Of a stretch of 64,000 nt of DNA, positions 1-11,964 are shown piece by piece; the first letter of the stretch is position 1; every line of letters starts with the position of its first letter. The position numbers were made by a program, and so were the translations under genes. The DNA comes from Prinia subflava (Eukaryota; Chordata; Aves; Passeriformes; Cisticolidae): positions 38,200,767 through 38,264,766 of the forward strand of contig NC_086251.1 in NCBI RefSeq assembly GCF_021018805.1. Reading direction: 5' to 3'. The notes beneath the pieces are model-generated. The model searched no databases. It was not told the origin of the DNA and was given only the letters and a program-made list of their open reading frames with translations.

Positions 1-3000
1 TTCATGTAGCAGTATTCTACACGTTTTATAATACTGATATTTTCTTGATTTTACTAGGAACCAGTGCATTTGGCAATGAACCAGTGAGCCATGCAATTAA
101 CTTCGAGCTTCTGTGTTGATACACAGTTTATTTCACACTATTTCTACAGCTTCAGTTTTCAATATATCATAAATTCATGCATCCGTAGCATTTCCTCACA
201 CTTTAAGTACTTAACCACTTTCATGGAAGATAACAGCTGAAATCAGACGCTTTAATGATTGCAAAAAAAAGGAGAGTTCATGCTTCTGGCACTGAGGAGA
301 GCATAAAATAACCCAATATGGCAATTTCCCATCTAAATGGCGGAGTCTGGATTTCTGAGTTAAATCCTGTGGACAGAATGGAACTGTTCAAACATCTCAA
401 GAGATTATTTCAAACTGCTTGACACTTTGGTAAACTGCAGTCAGGTTTACTCTTTGAATAATTTCTTCATAAGGATTCATATTTTTAATAAAAGAAATAT
501 ATTAAATTTTATTTTAAAATAAACTAGATCAAAAGGGGTTTGGTTTGTGGGGTTTTTTTCCTTCTTTGCTCCCTTTTTATGATGAAGACTAAAGGACACT
601 TCTAATATGAAGGAACGGGACCAGAGGAAAATCAGAACTAGCAGGGAGTGAAAAAGTGATGAAAGGAAGTGAAACTGAGGTAAGTGAGGTAAACAGGAGG
701 ATTAGAGGAAGCAGGTGAGCAATATCTCAGGGATAATGCTTTGGAGGAAGGGGAAAATGCTTTAGAGGAAATAAGACACAGAGCAAATCAAAGGCAGGGG
801 AAAGGTTTGGGTTTGTCATTTTCATCTTCAGGAAAACAAAGACACAGTAGGACACATCTGTTCAAAAGGAACTAAATGTTACTGTCTATGAAAATGACAA
901 ATTCTAATCTGAGAATATTTTTATTCCTTTTGCATACAGCATGACTTGTGACTTGTGACTTCACTCCCATTAAATTAATGTTACCATAACAGCCTTTCTG
1001 TGCATTCTTTCATACTGTGCCCAACAGATGGAAAAGTAAGCCTTACAACATTATAGGAATTCCCCCCAAAAGATTAAGGGAAGTAGTTGCTTCTATAACC
1101 TTCACTTTAATTTTCAGACCCATAAAAAAATGATGTGTTTCTTCAGAAATATATATCCATTTTCCATTTCTTTTAAAATACACAACAGATGTTTTTGAAA
1201 CCATCAAAACATTGATCACAGGTAGAAATATTCTGTATTTATCTGAAGAGCTCCAAGTTTATAATAATAGAAAATTATCTCAGACTAATATCATAAAGTA
1301 GCTAGAATATTTATGTCTCTCAGATGCTGATGCAACGTTGATGAGATGGTGTATGATTATTTCAGGATTAGGCACTACAATAGTAATCTCATTCCCACTG
1401 AGTGCTCCTAAATGCTCTCAGCAAACCCATTTGTCCCTCTTCCTTGACTGTGATCCCATCTCTGTAGAAAGAAATAGCACCATAAAACTGGGTCAAGCAG
1501 ACAGTTTCCTACAGAAACGGTGTATGTTATATACATAATAGCTCCTTCCTTTGGTAACTACTTAATCCAGTCCATATTAGGCTGAAACATGATGCAGTCT
1601 GGGGAAAGTGGGAACACCAAAACTAAAAAACTAACGAAAAGGAAAAAATACATCCTAATGGGTATCTTCAGGAATAAAAAGTAAAGTGCTAGCAGAGGAA
1701 AATATAAGCTTTAAATAGTTATTAATTTTTTTCTCCCAAAATATGCCCTTTTGTAATTAAAAGTTATATCTCAAAAAACATGTGCATGTTAACATTAATA
1801 CTGTAAAATGTGACTTATAAAAATCCTATATTCTTGTCCGTTAACCACTGAACATGATCCAAACACTATTTTAAGAAGAAACTGGCAGGATCTGTATTTG
1901 CACACAATGTAAGATGCTGATGCAAAGAGAAATAACTCTTCTCACATTTCCACAGTTTGCTATTACAGCAGAAGAAATGGTTATTAACACCATTGCTAAA
2001 AAAACTCAAGCATACAAGGTAAAATCTTACCCTCATTATTTTCCATAGAAGACAGCTGTTAAATTAATGTACTATTCCGAATTACTATTAGTGGTGAAAC
2101 ACAGAGCCAGCCACATGCTTCTTGAATCTGGTGTGCACAAAGCAATTACTGCAAGAATCTCAACTTTGTATTTTCTCTTACCACAGTTCTTTCCTAGAGT
2201 TTTCCAAGACCGTGCACAACTCATTTGACAAAACAATCATAATTGTTTTCAGCCAATTTATCATTGTACCTGCAGGTACAATGGCTGAAAATAGATAAAT
2301 TGGCTGAAAACAATTATGATTCCTGCATGTAATTGCAGTGCTGCATTTTGGCCTTGTGCTACACAGTGGGATGAGACACATTCTTTTCTCCCTTCTGGTA
2401 ATCAGGAAAAAAATGAAATTCATAGCTGAGATCCTTGACTGTATCATCCTAAGAAAAGGTTGTAATTGTAATCTGCCCATTCTGTTCAGAAATAGAAGGT
2501 GAAATATACTTTAAATATTGATACCACAGTGACCTCAACATCTTCCAGGAGAGGAAATTCATCCAGCTATGAAAGAAAGCAAAGCAAACTGCTCTGATAT
2601 GAATATTCCAACATTTCTTCCACCTTATCACAAAGATCTATGGCAGGTATTCAGTCAGGAACTCCTGGAAGGCCACCCAACTTTAAGAGAGTTGTCATCA
2701 TCTTTGCAAAACTGAGACTAGCTCAATAAAATAAATAAATAAATTTGATTTATATTATTGCTAATTTTGATGATGACTACTTTTAAATGTTCCTCGAGCT
2801 GTGTTGTGAGATTACACTGACAATGCCGAACACTAGGCAGTTAAATTGTAATGGAGTTGAAGTGACTGAATTAAAATAATGAGATCAAAGCAACTGCCAG
2901 AATTATCAAAAGGTTATATATCTAAATATAGCTTGTCCTGGAGATACTTCCAACCATTGCACCTGTCAAACTAAATCGATAAAACTGGCTAGAGTCAAAG

Positions 3001-6000
3001 CCAGGTGTTTTTGTCAGGACAGGTAAAAAGCAATTATCACACCCAGTTTGAAAAGTCTTTATCTGAGCAAAATGAAACATTTTTTCCTGTTTCCACGAAT
3101 TTTCTGTGTTGGGCTATTCCACACAAACCTGAATGAGCTGACCTCTCATCAGAATAACCCCACAGTTAGAGATGGCATGCCGGACCAAACATGTTCAGTG
3201 GCCACGCAGGCTAATACCATGCATTTGTTTCCTATGGGTGTTCTACAAGATGCCTTTCTACTTTAGTCACACAGAATAAATATTGTTTAGGAATTTGGTT
3301 ACTTGGAAGGAGAGTTCTGGGAACTGAATTTGAAGTGTGGATGCAGAGAAATAATGCAGCACTACAAAAGGAATTTGTCAAGCAGACGACTAAAAACCCT
3401 CAGGTGACAAGATTCTGCATCAGTGTTTTCAGTGAAGAACTAAAATTATGCTACTGCTGCTTAAAAGAATTTATGCAGGCAATGAATTCCATGGACTGGG
3501 AAGTGTTTCATCTTTAAGTCATGCTTAAATAACAGGGCTAAGATTCAAAAATACGACCATGAATTATGTTTGTCACTTGCAGTCACCTAATCAAGAACTA
3601 CACCCGTTCATCCTCAGCCCCCATGTAATAGCTTAATTATTGTATTTGGTGTAATGAAAACCCACACATTTTTTAAAGACTGTTCAAATGCAGCTTAGGT
3701 GCATCTCTCCATATGACACGGCTGACCAAGAGCACTGTTGTAGCTGGGCTTCACTTCTGTAGGAGTAAACCACATTTCACTGATAAAGAGCTGCGTGCTC
3801 ACATTTCATTGCATGAAAGCACTGAGACAGTTGAGGCTGTGGAATCAGTACGTTCAGGCAGAGCAAAAGATAACATAAGCCCAGTCATTACAGCGGCAAG
3901 CTCCTACTGAAATTAAAAGGAAACAAATCCTCTGCTGTAACCCTTTCCCACCCACCAGATGTACAGGTCTCTATGAAAAACTGCTGCTTCTAAACCTTCT
4001 CTGCTTCTCTGCACCTTGTTTGCTACAAGCACATTCCATTTTCTGTTGAAACAGCCAAAATGGAAGAAAAGCTGAGCTCTCACATCAGCTTTAATAGAAG
4101 GTCACAGATGAAAGCAGTGCTGCCACTAAGAGGAAGCAGACACAAATAAGGCTCTCTAAACTGGTTCTCAAAAATCACATCTCTTTTTTCAAGCCAATGT
4201 AACCTTGCAGCTGTGCTCACCAGGGATTAACTGATGCTTTTAACTTTCTGCATAATAGAAAAGGTTTTGAGGAGCACAATATTACAGCGGCTAGTTTTTC
4301 TAAATCAAACACCTACAATCACAAACAAGAGAGGGAGAAAATAGATACTAAAAGGTACCAGTGGAGATTGTCTGTAAACCTTTACAGAAGACAGTGGGCA
4401 GATGGTAGGGATTTGCAGTGACACAGCTGTTTTTAAAAATAAAGAGGTGGAACAGGACAGGCATGATTACACATATATTTCTAAGCCTGTACACACACGA
4501 ATAAGAATTAGGCTAGCAGTGGGAAATTGAAGTTTGTATATTATTTTATAATCCAAATTGACATTTAGAAACTTCTAAAAATAATCAGCAGCAGCTTCAA
4601 GTTTCTTTTCCAATCATTAATTTTCTAAGTAACTATGAAGCAAAACTAACAACAGAAACATTAACCTACAGTAAGTTATTAGAAAGACAATCACAGAATC
4701 TTAGGAACGTAAAAATTACTTTCAGTACCTCCAATTAGCACATTTTTTCTCTAAGCTTTACAACGTAAAAAGACAATTCCGTGAAAACATTAAATGAACA
4801 TAAATTATGTCATCTGTCTGAACTTCCTATGAAAAGATTGATCTTCACTGTTGTATTTATTTTTCAGAGGTTACTAGTAGAATGCATAGATAAGTAATGC
4901 AAGGAAGAGTAAGATGTATGGGGATTATTGTAGATTTAACAGCATGGGATGTGAGGCAGAGAAATGTCCAAATTCAACAGGGTCAAGCACTGAATATGAA
5001 TTTAGTAAAAATAGAACATTTTTAAACTAAACAGTAATTTCTATTAAAAAACTTCAGAATGAGACCTTTCATTCCTTTTTAATGCATATTCTTCTGTATG
5101 TTCCCCACAGCCACAGAGAAGGCTTATGTTAGGTAAACAGTACAGGGTTTTGAATGTATATTGTAAAAGTCTGCCTTCTCCAGAGAATATAGTGAAGCTG
5201 TTTCTTGACAGCTTTGTTTACAAAATTACTCTTCCAGATAACATATTCCTAGATCCAAGAAATCTTATATTAACAAGAGAGATGCCACTGATACCAAAAT
5301 GATAATATTTTGATCCTTCTTCATGGAGTCAGTTTTTTCACACATCAGTTCACTTTCTTCCCTGTATCAGAAATGACTCGCCAGTGTAAACATACATTTT
5401 TTACATTTGCTTTATAAAAGCCATCTAGTTTTCTAAACACATGAGCTGGGATCCAACAAAAGAAAACGGTTATCTAGAACCAACCCTCTAAAAATTTCTT
5501 TCTATCCATCTCCAGAGCCACTGGTGCTGGCTTTTGCTACAGCTGGATATTGACCTGAATGGGCAAAAGATAAAACTTGTTAGAAATCCAGGTATTCCCA
5601 AACTTCCCCTTTCACAGTATCTGGGCTGCTCTCAGTCCAAAGACAACAACAAAGTGATGAGCGTAGGTGCTGTCTAGCACACAAACAAACTCAACAACTG
5701 AAGACATTTAAATTAATTTTATTTATACCAGGTTTTCAAAATCAGAAATGTTTGAAAGAAATTCAATACTCATAGACAGGTGCTACATTGATGATCTTTG
5801 ATCCACCATTAGTGCCGTGTTTTCACTCTACAATCATTAACTTGCCACCACAATCTAAAGGGGACTCACAGAAGTTTATAAAAAATAGGCAGACATGAAA
5901 ATTTGGTTTATACTGGAATTGGCGTAAGAGAGTAAAGCTTATTATCAAATTGTGGCAATTTCTGTATTCCATCACTTGTTCTGAGGGAATGGTAGAGCAG

Positions 6001-6500
6001 GAAAACACTTCCACTTCGCAAAACACTTTGGGTTTTAACTGATCATACTCAAACTCCACTTCATGATCTGACTAGGAGTGATTTTTACACTCAAGTCCAT
6101 AAAAATTTAAGCTTTGCACTTCTAAAATCGCCACAAGCATAAACCTCACTTACACACTCTAGTCTTGGATTGGTTTCCCTTTTCAGAGAAATCAAACCCA
6201 TCTATACCTCTTCCAGGATTTACCAAATCAAACAAAACAGCTGGCCTTGAAATATTTCTTTAGAAGAAAAATGCCATTTCTGCACAAGCTACTCTCATGA
6301 AAAATTTATCAATAAAACAACTGAAGCCAAAATATCCAAAAATCACGTCTACACAGAGATACACAGAAGATATTCAACTTGAGAGGATTTTCCTCCACTT
6401 CTCGATCACAATGAGGCCCTCACCACTTTGCATAATGACAGAAAACAACAGCTGACAAACCATTTTGGAACAGATGCCAGCTGTCTCTCATTTGTTTTAT
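1..6500. other. AT-rich intergenic DNA, no gene seen
   Basis: No open frame here resembles a known protein, and the longest (about 100 codons near 2200-2480) runs through an inverted repeat. The stretch lies downstream of CFL2. In human the next gene in this direction is SNX6, and none of its exons was recognised. A faint CR1-like trace, a CACAGAATC motif followed by poorly matching sequence, occurs near 4690-4735 and is too weak to call. Otherwise I see only AT-rich unique sequence and short A or T runs. Confidence 0.6.
2235..2321. repeat. perfect 28-bp inverted repeat around a 20-bp palindrome
   Basis: The left arm (2235-2262) and right arm (2294-2321) are exact reverse complements over 28 bases. 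The spacer holds a perfect 20-base palindrome at 2263-2282 with half-site ATTGTACCTG. It is followed by GGCTGAAAATA, which partly repeats the right-arm sequence GGCTGAAAAC. The whole could fold into a long hairpin or cruciform with a second hairpin at its tip. Origin is unknown. A replication template-switch event or the remnant of a small DNA transposon are both possible. Confidence 0.9.
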
Positions 6501-6528
6501 AATTCAAACAGTAACAGTTCTGTAGCAC

Positions 6529-6534
6529 TTTATT
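6529..6534 (-). promoter_or_regulatory. CFL2: candidate CFL2 polyadenylation signal (distal)
   Basis: An AATAAA hexamer on the minus strand, about 2.6 kb after the CFL2 stop codon. Two further hexamers at 6938-6943 and 6890-6895 are equally possible ends. Which one is used cannot be decided from sequence alone. Confidence 0.35.
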
Positions 6535-7375
6535 GGGCTTTTTTTGTTTTGTTTTTGTTTTTTCTTAAAAGCAAGCCATCTGAATTGGACCTCACATCAG
6601 TCAGTCAGTCATTCATTTCAAGAACAAACTGAAGGCAGGCTGATCCTTTTGGATCCAAAGCTTTAATTTGGTAGGAATCTTACATAAAGACAGTTTGTGC
6701 TTCAATTTCATAGCTAGCTGGACTGAGTGAACATACACCTAAGCTAGTTAAAAAAAAAAAAAAAAGGAACCTATAATATTCAACTAAGAAGCCACAGACA
6801 TTTTTCCAGACTGCAGCAGAGAGAAACAATAAATTTAAACACAGTACTTCTTAAAAAAAGTTTACTGTCTAAAATGAAAATTCAAATGGTTTATTAAAAT
6901 TTAACATTTTCCATTTTGGCTTTTTCTAAAGAAACAATTTATTCCTTATGAAAAATCAGTTAAAAGATAATTTCATTTTACTGTACTGAACTCAAACATA
7001 AAGCACAAAGATTTTTACATTAAACTGGGCTTTGCATACAACATGAATGATCAGAAATAGACTATTTCGAGGAATAAAAAGTTGTGGGTTTTTTTTCATC
7101 TAGACAACATGCATACCATCAGTTACTTCGCAATCTTAAAAGGTACCTGAAAGGAGAGTTTTGTAGAACAAAACCAAGACTCATTAATACACTTAGTAAG
7201 TCAGTGGTCATCATGCCTTTTTACTCAAATTCTAGTAAAGTTTAGTTAGTCTACATAGAACAGCTAACACAATGAGGTGTGCAAGTCATAGGGATAGCCA
7301 GAAGCCCGAAATAAAGTCTTAAAGTTCTACAGGACAAGAGAGCCTAAATATAGTACCACTAGGTTACTTAAACTA

Positions 7376-7425
7376 TTGGGGAAAAAAAACAAAAAAAACA
7401 AAAAAAACCGAAAAAAAACCAGAGA
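7376..7425. repeat. A/C low-complexity tract
   Basis: Runs of seven or eight A separated by single C or CC. It lies inside the probable CFL2 3'UTR, so the transcript would contain a U-rich, G-punctuated stretch here. Confidence 0.8.
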
Positions 7426-9160
7426 AAGTATTTGGATTATTATCTGCTTCCTTGTTGAAAAAGGGCTATGGACTGAACATAAAGAGCCTGCATTTAAAAG
7501 CTCCACAATTCTACTCCAACTTTTTAAAATAAGGTAATGATAAAAGAGCATTCCTTCTAGCAGCATGTACAGTTCAGCTGCCAGTGGCTGCCTAACAGCG
7601 CTCCTTTATGCATACCAGGAGAATCATGTCCAGTTTTGCCATTTGTGGATAACGATGACAAGATACAAAAGCATGTGTTTGCCATAAATAGCTCTGGCTA
7701 ACGGAGGATTGCTCACACAGAGCAGATCAAATTCTCTATAAGGAGAGCATTATTTGGCTCCCAGCCAAAACACGTCCCCTATGCAAGCCTCAGTAGTGGC
7801 AAACACTTTCCAGTTCTATTTACATAGAAGCTAACAAGTAGAACAGTTCATTTAGGCTAATTCTTGTACTGAGTCAAACTGCAACCCTCAAGACACAGAA
7901 ATTGTTTCCCTGCTTCATATTCCGCATGTAACTGTCGTTGCACATCATCTTACTGAGATGGACGGCGAGCTGTAAAAACTCGTGCAAGGTTTTACTCTGG
8001 CATGTAGAACTTTAAGAACACTCAGGTACGAAACACACTGCATGGTTAATTACTTCATAAGTTTCTGACACAAGTGTTTCATGGAACGAATGGTCTCCAG
8101 TAGTTGTAGCTTCTTTAACTTATGGTAAACTAGGAGCAGGTCCTTTATTGAACGGCCAGAACAGAGCCACAAAGTATTGTAAAGCAGTGCCTAAATCGGT
8201 ATTAAAAACTTGCATTATTCAAGATGAGATTAATGATTGTTTACCTTTACAATACTTTCCACAGAAGTTATTCGAAATATGCTTAAACACTTAAAAACTA
8301 TATTCTCCAATGAAAACAAGGCAACGTTCTGTAATAAGCCACAAGTTTTATTGCAACGTGGCCAGTTTTTGATCTCAAAAAACAATGTTCCATTTAAGGC
8401 TCTTTTTAATACAGAAATTGCCACCATGACCGATGTTTTACAAAACTTTAGTGTTTCAAGACTCATATGGTAAACAGATAACTTCTACTCCTGTTCAGTA
8501 GTGTACATTCAATGGAAAACAAAAGGCATCGTAACAGCTACTTCATTTATAAAGATATGCATGTAACAGGAATGAAACTGAGGTACTACAATAATTTGAT
8601 GACACAATTGTTACAGCAACTTAATTGGCATTCCTTGGGGGGGGCGGGTCAAACATATTACAAAAAAGTGCTTTAAATGCATAGTGTTGTGTGCTGCCAT
8701 GTCACAAAAATAGGCTTGTCAAGGCAGGTGAGGTGTATGAATGCACAAGAGCCTCATGGAACTGCAATCAAGTGCAACTGTAAGTAATACTGTAGAGAGT
8801 CTACCATCCGACCAGTGGACAATACTTTCAAGGCATTCAATTAGCTTACCCTTTGCTGTCTGCTAGACTATTTACATTAACTATCACATTCATTGAACAT
8901 GTTGCAAGGAATGCCTGCAACGTCAGTTTTGGCCAAGAGTATGACGTGAAAGCATTCCTTGAATCCTACATAAACTACCAGGATTAAAGAGTCTAATGGC
9001 AATCGCTGGTAGACTGCTTAACAATGACATCTCCTTCAGGGCGGTGGGGACGGGACTTATTTTTTGAGGAGGGGAGGGGATGGGGAGACTAATACTATTC
9101 CAATTGAACGAGCTGCAGAAATGGAAGCTCCTTAGATCCAGATGGCACTTGTCTGTTTTT

Positions 9161-9273
9161 TTATAAGGGTTTTCCTTCAAGTGAAACTACCACGTTGCCT
9201 CCCAATTTCTCGCCAAGTGTTGAACGGTCCTTAATATCATCCAAACCATTTACTTGCCACTCATGTTTAATAC
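9161..9273 (-). CDS. CFL2: CFL2 coding exon 4 (last), residues 130-166
   Basis: Begins after a TTTCAG acceptor, finishes a split Gly codon, and encodes [15 protein letters not shown] through VVSLEGKPL to a TAA stop. This C-terminal helix and strand complete the ADF-homology fold. The exon continues as 3'UTR to the left. Confidence 0.96.
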
Positions 9274-11283
9274 CTGAAAGACAGATGGACAACAATGTAC
9301 TTGTGAGAACCTCGACATCTAAATGGCACTGTAAGTAACGAGAAAATCATTTTCAGGTCCATACCTGTAAATTTCTTTTTAATGGCATCTTTAGAGCTTG
9401 CGTAGATCATCTTGCTTTTTAAAGGTGCACTTTCAGGAGCCCTTTAAAGAAAAAAGCCAACAACAAAACAGTTATTAAGTCATCCAGTGGTAGCTCCAAC
9501 ATATTCAATTTTAACAGCAAGCTTTGCTTTCACACACCAGAATATAAATACCAGGTCTTCTTTCTTAGATTCCTTTGTCTCGTATGTGGCATCATACAAA
9601 GCGTATCGGCAATCGTTCAAAGGTAGCAACTTCACAAAGGCTGTATAGGGGTCCTCCACAGTATCACCAATGTCACCAACCAATATCTGCTTTGACTCCT
9701 CTACAATTATTTGTTTTTTGTCATCACTTAAGCAGAAGAGAACAGCTTTCTTTCTTTTTTTAATCTCTTCTGGGGTTGAAGATTTCCTTACTTTCATGTC
9801 ATTAAAAACCTTTATGACTTCATCATTCACTGTTACTCCAGAAGCCTGTAAAATGAGATCAAAGGAACAATTTAAACACCAAAAATTAACACTCACTAGA
9901 AGATGATAGCCCACAGTGCTAGATAAAGAAGTCTGCCTGCCCCCGTAAGAATAAAAATACTATACTCAACCTGAACACACTATGAATTTAGTAATACTTG
10001 TAGGACTGGAGCAGAGGACATAAAGGAGGTGCAAATTCAGTAGTTTCTTGCAGATCTCAGCATTTTCAGCTGCAGTTGTGGATAGCAGTTTCATACAACC
10101 AGTCACACCACAGTACTACTCAGTTTTCCTTTACCTTATCATGCATTTGGCTTATTTGGGGGGAGGGGAAGAGGGAGTGATGAGGGGGTAGGAACTGAAC
10201 ACAGGAGGGGAGTTTGTAATTTTCAGTTGGGATAGCAGGGGGTGGGGTTCTGGTGGGTTGATTTTTGTTGGTGGTTTTCTTTGGTTTTTTTGGTTTTTTG
10301 GGGTTTTTTTTAGTAGAGCAAACACTATAGCAGCAGCTTACATCCAGCACTGTCATGACTCTCATTTTGTTGGGTGAGGTAAGGCTCTACAAGCAGCAGA
10401 AATGTTTTCTGCATTGTGTCAGCTTCAACACCGCGCCTTAAGAACTCCCGAATTTTACTTCATACTGCTGCGGGAGCATTGTTTGCTCTTCGTTCACATA
10501 AAAATACCAATTACAATTGTACAGCTCCCCATTAGGCTCGCAAGCCGCTCAAAACATGAGCCTAAACCAGTAAGGAAACAAAACACCGGCAAAGCAAACG
10601 GGGAGCTCAAGGCAAAATGAAAATAATTTAGCAGACCCCGCTGCGAGTGAGCAAGCGAGCTCAGCCCATCTGCAGCGCCCTTGCTCTCGGTCCAGCAATT
10701 ACATCTGTCGAGGCAGGCGCTGCCAGCGCAGGCTGCCCGGGGAGCGGAGGCAGGTGCGCGCCTCGCTCGGAGCCGCCGGCTTTGTCCCCGGGGGCGCCGC
10801 GGGCCCCTCTCCCCGCTTTGTTCGCAGGGCCGGAGGGAATCCCGCCGCCCCGCGCCCTCCGGCCCTGCGCTCCGACAGACACCCCGCCCCGGCCCCGCGC
10901 TGCCGCACGGCCGCTCCCGCCCGCGGGGCCTGCGCGCCGGGCGGCCGCGGCTCCTGGGGAGGGGTGCGGGACCCTCTGCCGCGCCCCGCGCCCCTCACCC
11001 CTCACCGCAGCCCCGGGTACCCGCACGGCGGGGCGGTGCCGCAGGGAGCGCCGCGCCGCCCGCCCGCCCGGCCCAGGCCCCGGCCGCAGCCCCGCCGCCC
11101 GCAGCTGCCCCGCGGCCGCTCCCGCGGCCCCTTCCCCCCGCACCCGGCTAAAATTAGACTAAAATGGCCGCCGGAGGCCGCGCCGGGCCGGGCTGCTCCA
11201 CTCAGCCTCGCTCGGCTCCGCCGGGCCGCGCCAGCCGCCCGCACCGCCCTCCCCGCCCGTCCGCGCCGCGCCGCCCTTACCAT
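9161..11283 (-). CDS. CFL2: cofilin-2 (muscle cofilin), complete gene of four coding exons
   Basis: Cofilin-2 is the muscle isoform of the ADF/cofilin family. It binds and severs actin filaments and recycles actin monomers, notably in the sarcomere. The spliced product is 166 residues, the normal family length, with one ADF-homology domain across nearly the whole protein. Visible marks are Ser3 (target of LIM kinases in the family), the nuclear-localisation motif KKRKK at residues 30-34, the [13 protein letters not shown] core near 96-108, and the long actin-binding helix around [17 protein letters not shown] (112-128). It is called cofilin-2, not cofilin-1 or destrin, because of the [16 protein letters not shown] start and the [11 protein letters not shown] tail, and because BAZ1A lies next to it. 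The coding start has the family layout, with ATG alone in exon 1. Residue 52 is Ser where I remember Ala in mammals. The gene is compact, and the last two introns are under 100 bases. Confidence 0.97.
9365..9441 (-). CDS. CFL2: CFL2 coding exon 3, residues 104-130
   Basis: Flanked by a TTTAAAG acceptor and an ACAG|GTATGG donor. It completes Trp104 and encodes [16 protein letters not shown] and the Lys-rich helix that contacts actin. Both flanking introns are tiny, 96 and 91 bases. Confidence 0.96.
9538..9845 (-). CDS. CFL2: CFL2 coding exon 2, residues 2-104
   Basis: The main exon. It encodes [14 protein letters not shown] (with the regulatory Ser3), the KKRKK nuclear signal, [12 protein letters not shown] and [16 protein letters not shown], and ends two bases into Trp104. 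The acceptor is TTTTACAG. The donor is TTCTG|GTGTGTGA, a poor match to the usual GTAAGT, yet the only junction that keeps frame with exon 3. Reading through it gives a spurious frame extension and early stop. Confidence 0.96.
10240..10316. repeat. T/G-rich low-complexity tract in CFL2 intron 1
   Basis: Long stretch of T runs broken by G, GG and GGGG on the given strand, such as GGTTTTTTGGGG. The transcribed strand product is A/C-rich. Similar tracts occur at about 28,880-28,990 and 39,445-39,550. Confidence 0.8.
11148..11157. promoter_or_regulatory. MEF2-type site in CFL2 intron 1
   Basis: CTAAAATTAG fits the MEF2 consensus YTAWWWWTAR exactly. It is the only AT-rich decamer in the middle of a CpG island and sits about 125 bases into intron 1 of the muscle cofilin gene. 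A near CArG box, ACTAAAATGG (one mismatch), follows at 11158-11167. Use by MEF2 or SRF is inferred from the match and the gene's muscle role. Confidence 0.5.
11281..11283 (-). CDS. CFL2: CFL2 coding exon 1 (start codon only)
   Basis: GGCGCC precedes ATG, directly followed by the donor GTAAGG. The initiator Met alone in its exon is the known arrangement in cofilin genes. The sequence to the right is 5'UTR and promoter within the CpG island. Confidence 0.9.
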
Positions 11284-11441
11284 GGCGCCGGGTCCCGGGG
11301 CGGCGGCGGCTGCCTGCGGTGCGGGGCTGCTGCACGCAGAGAGCGCTGCGCTGCGCTGGGGGCGAGGCGGGCGGGGACTCGGCCGGGCGGGGATGAGCCG
11401 CAGCGGCCGGGGAGGGCCGGTCACATGGGCCGCGCCGCCAC

Positions 11442-11447
11442 CACGTG
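11442..11447. promoter_or_regulatory. E-box CACGTG upstream of CFL2
   Basis: Perfect palindromic E-box about 160 bases before the CFL2 start codon, inside the CpG island. Candidate site for USF or MYC-type factors, by motif match only. Confidence 0.4.
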
Positions 11448-11964
11448 CCGCCGCCGGGCCGCGCTGCGCCGGCCCCCGCGGCGTAGGGCCCGCAGGCGGC
11501 GGGGCCGGGCCGCCCGCCCGGCGCGGGCAGCGTCAGCGCCGGCTGCGGGTGTCTGGTTTGGGCCCCGCAGCCGCGGGAGCCCCTCAGCCGGCCCCGGCGG
11601 TGGCTGGCTGGCTGCTGAGGGGCGATGCGGCCCCTCCGCTGCGCTCGGAGCACGATGGCGGCGCGGCCGCTCCGAGCCAGGCACCGCTGTCCCCCTGCCC
11701 CGCACCGCCCGCCCGCGCTGCTCCCCTGGCCGAGGCGCTCTCTGCCGCTCTGAAGGGTTTGCTCCGTGCCCGCGGTTCGGGGCCGGGCGCTGTCAGGCTG
11801 CCCGCTCTCGCCCCACGAGCCGGCACTGGGCCATTGTGTGGCTGCCGGGCGCCGCGCCGCCTTGGCCCGCTCGAAGGGGATCCGCGCTGCTGCCGGCGGC
11901 CCCGGGCCGTGCAGGGAAAGGCCCTGGGCACAAAGGGGCTCGGCACAAAGACTGCTCTTTCTGC

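Larger units (their letters stand above)
6529..9160 (-). other. CFL2: probable CFL2 3'UTR
   Basis: This is non-coding sequence directly after the CFL2 stop codon, in the transcribed direction. Minus-strand AATAAA signals (TTTATT on the given strand) occur at 8347-8352, 8144-8149, 6938-6943, 6890-6895 and 6529-6534. Human CFL2 has a 3'UTR of roughly 2-2.5 kb, as I remember it. That favours one of the three leftmost signals, with the nearer ones as possible alternative ends. The left limit given here is the farthest of these signals and is an inference. Confidence 0.5.
9846..11280 (-). other. CFL2: CFL2 intron 1
   Basis: A 1.4-kb intron between the ATG-only first coding exon and exon 2. The left part is unique DNA with a T/G-only tract at about 10,240-10,315. 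The right part (from about 10,640) is the CpG island. It contains a MEF2-type site at 11148-11157. Confidence 0.9.
10640..11960 (-). promoter_or_regulatory. CFL2: CFL2 CpG-island promoter
   Basis: A very GC- and CpG-rich block starts and stops abruptly against AT-rich flanks and surrounds the first coding exon of CFL2. I see no TATA box before the start codon. It has several GC boxes (GGGCGGGG types near 11,365-11,390), an E-box CACGTG at 11442-11447, and an ATGGCGGCG stretch near 11,654 resembling a YY1 site. These point to a TATA-less housekeeping-type promoter. The exact transcription start is not visible. Long open frames here in all directions come from base composition. Confidence 0.85.

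Noticed and set aside
4690..4735. Possible CR1 3' end starting CACAGAATC
   Set aside because: Only one short word matches and the rest does not follow any CR1 tail I know.
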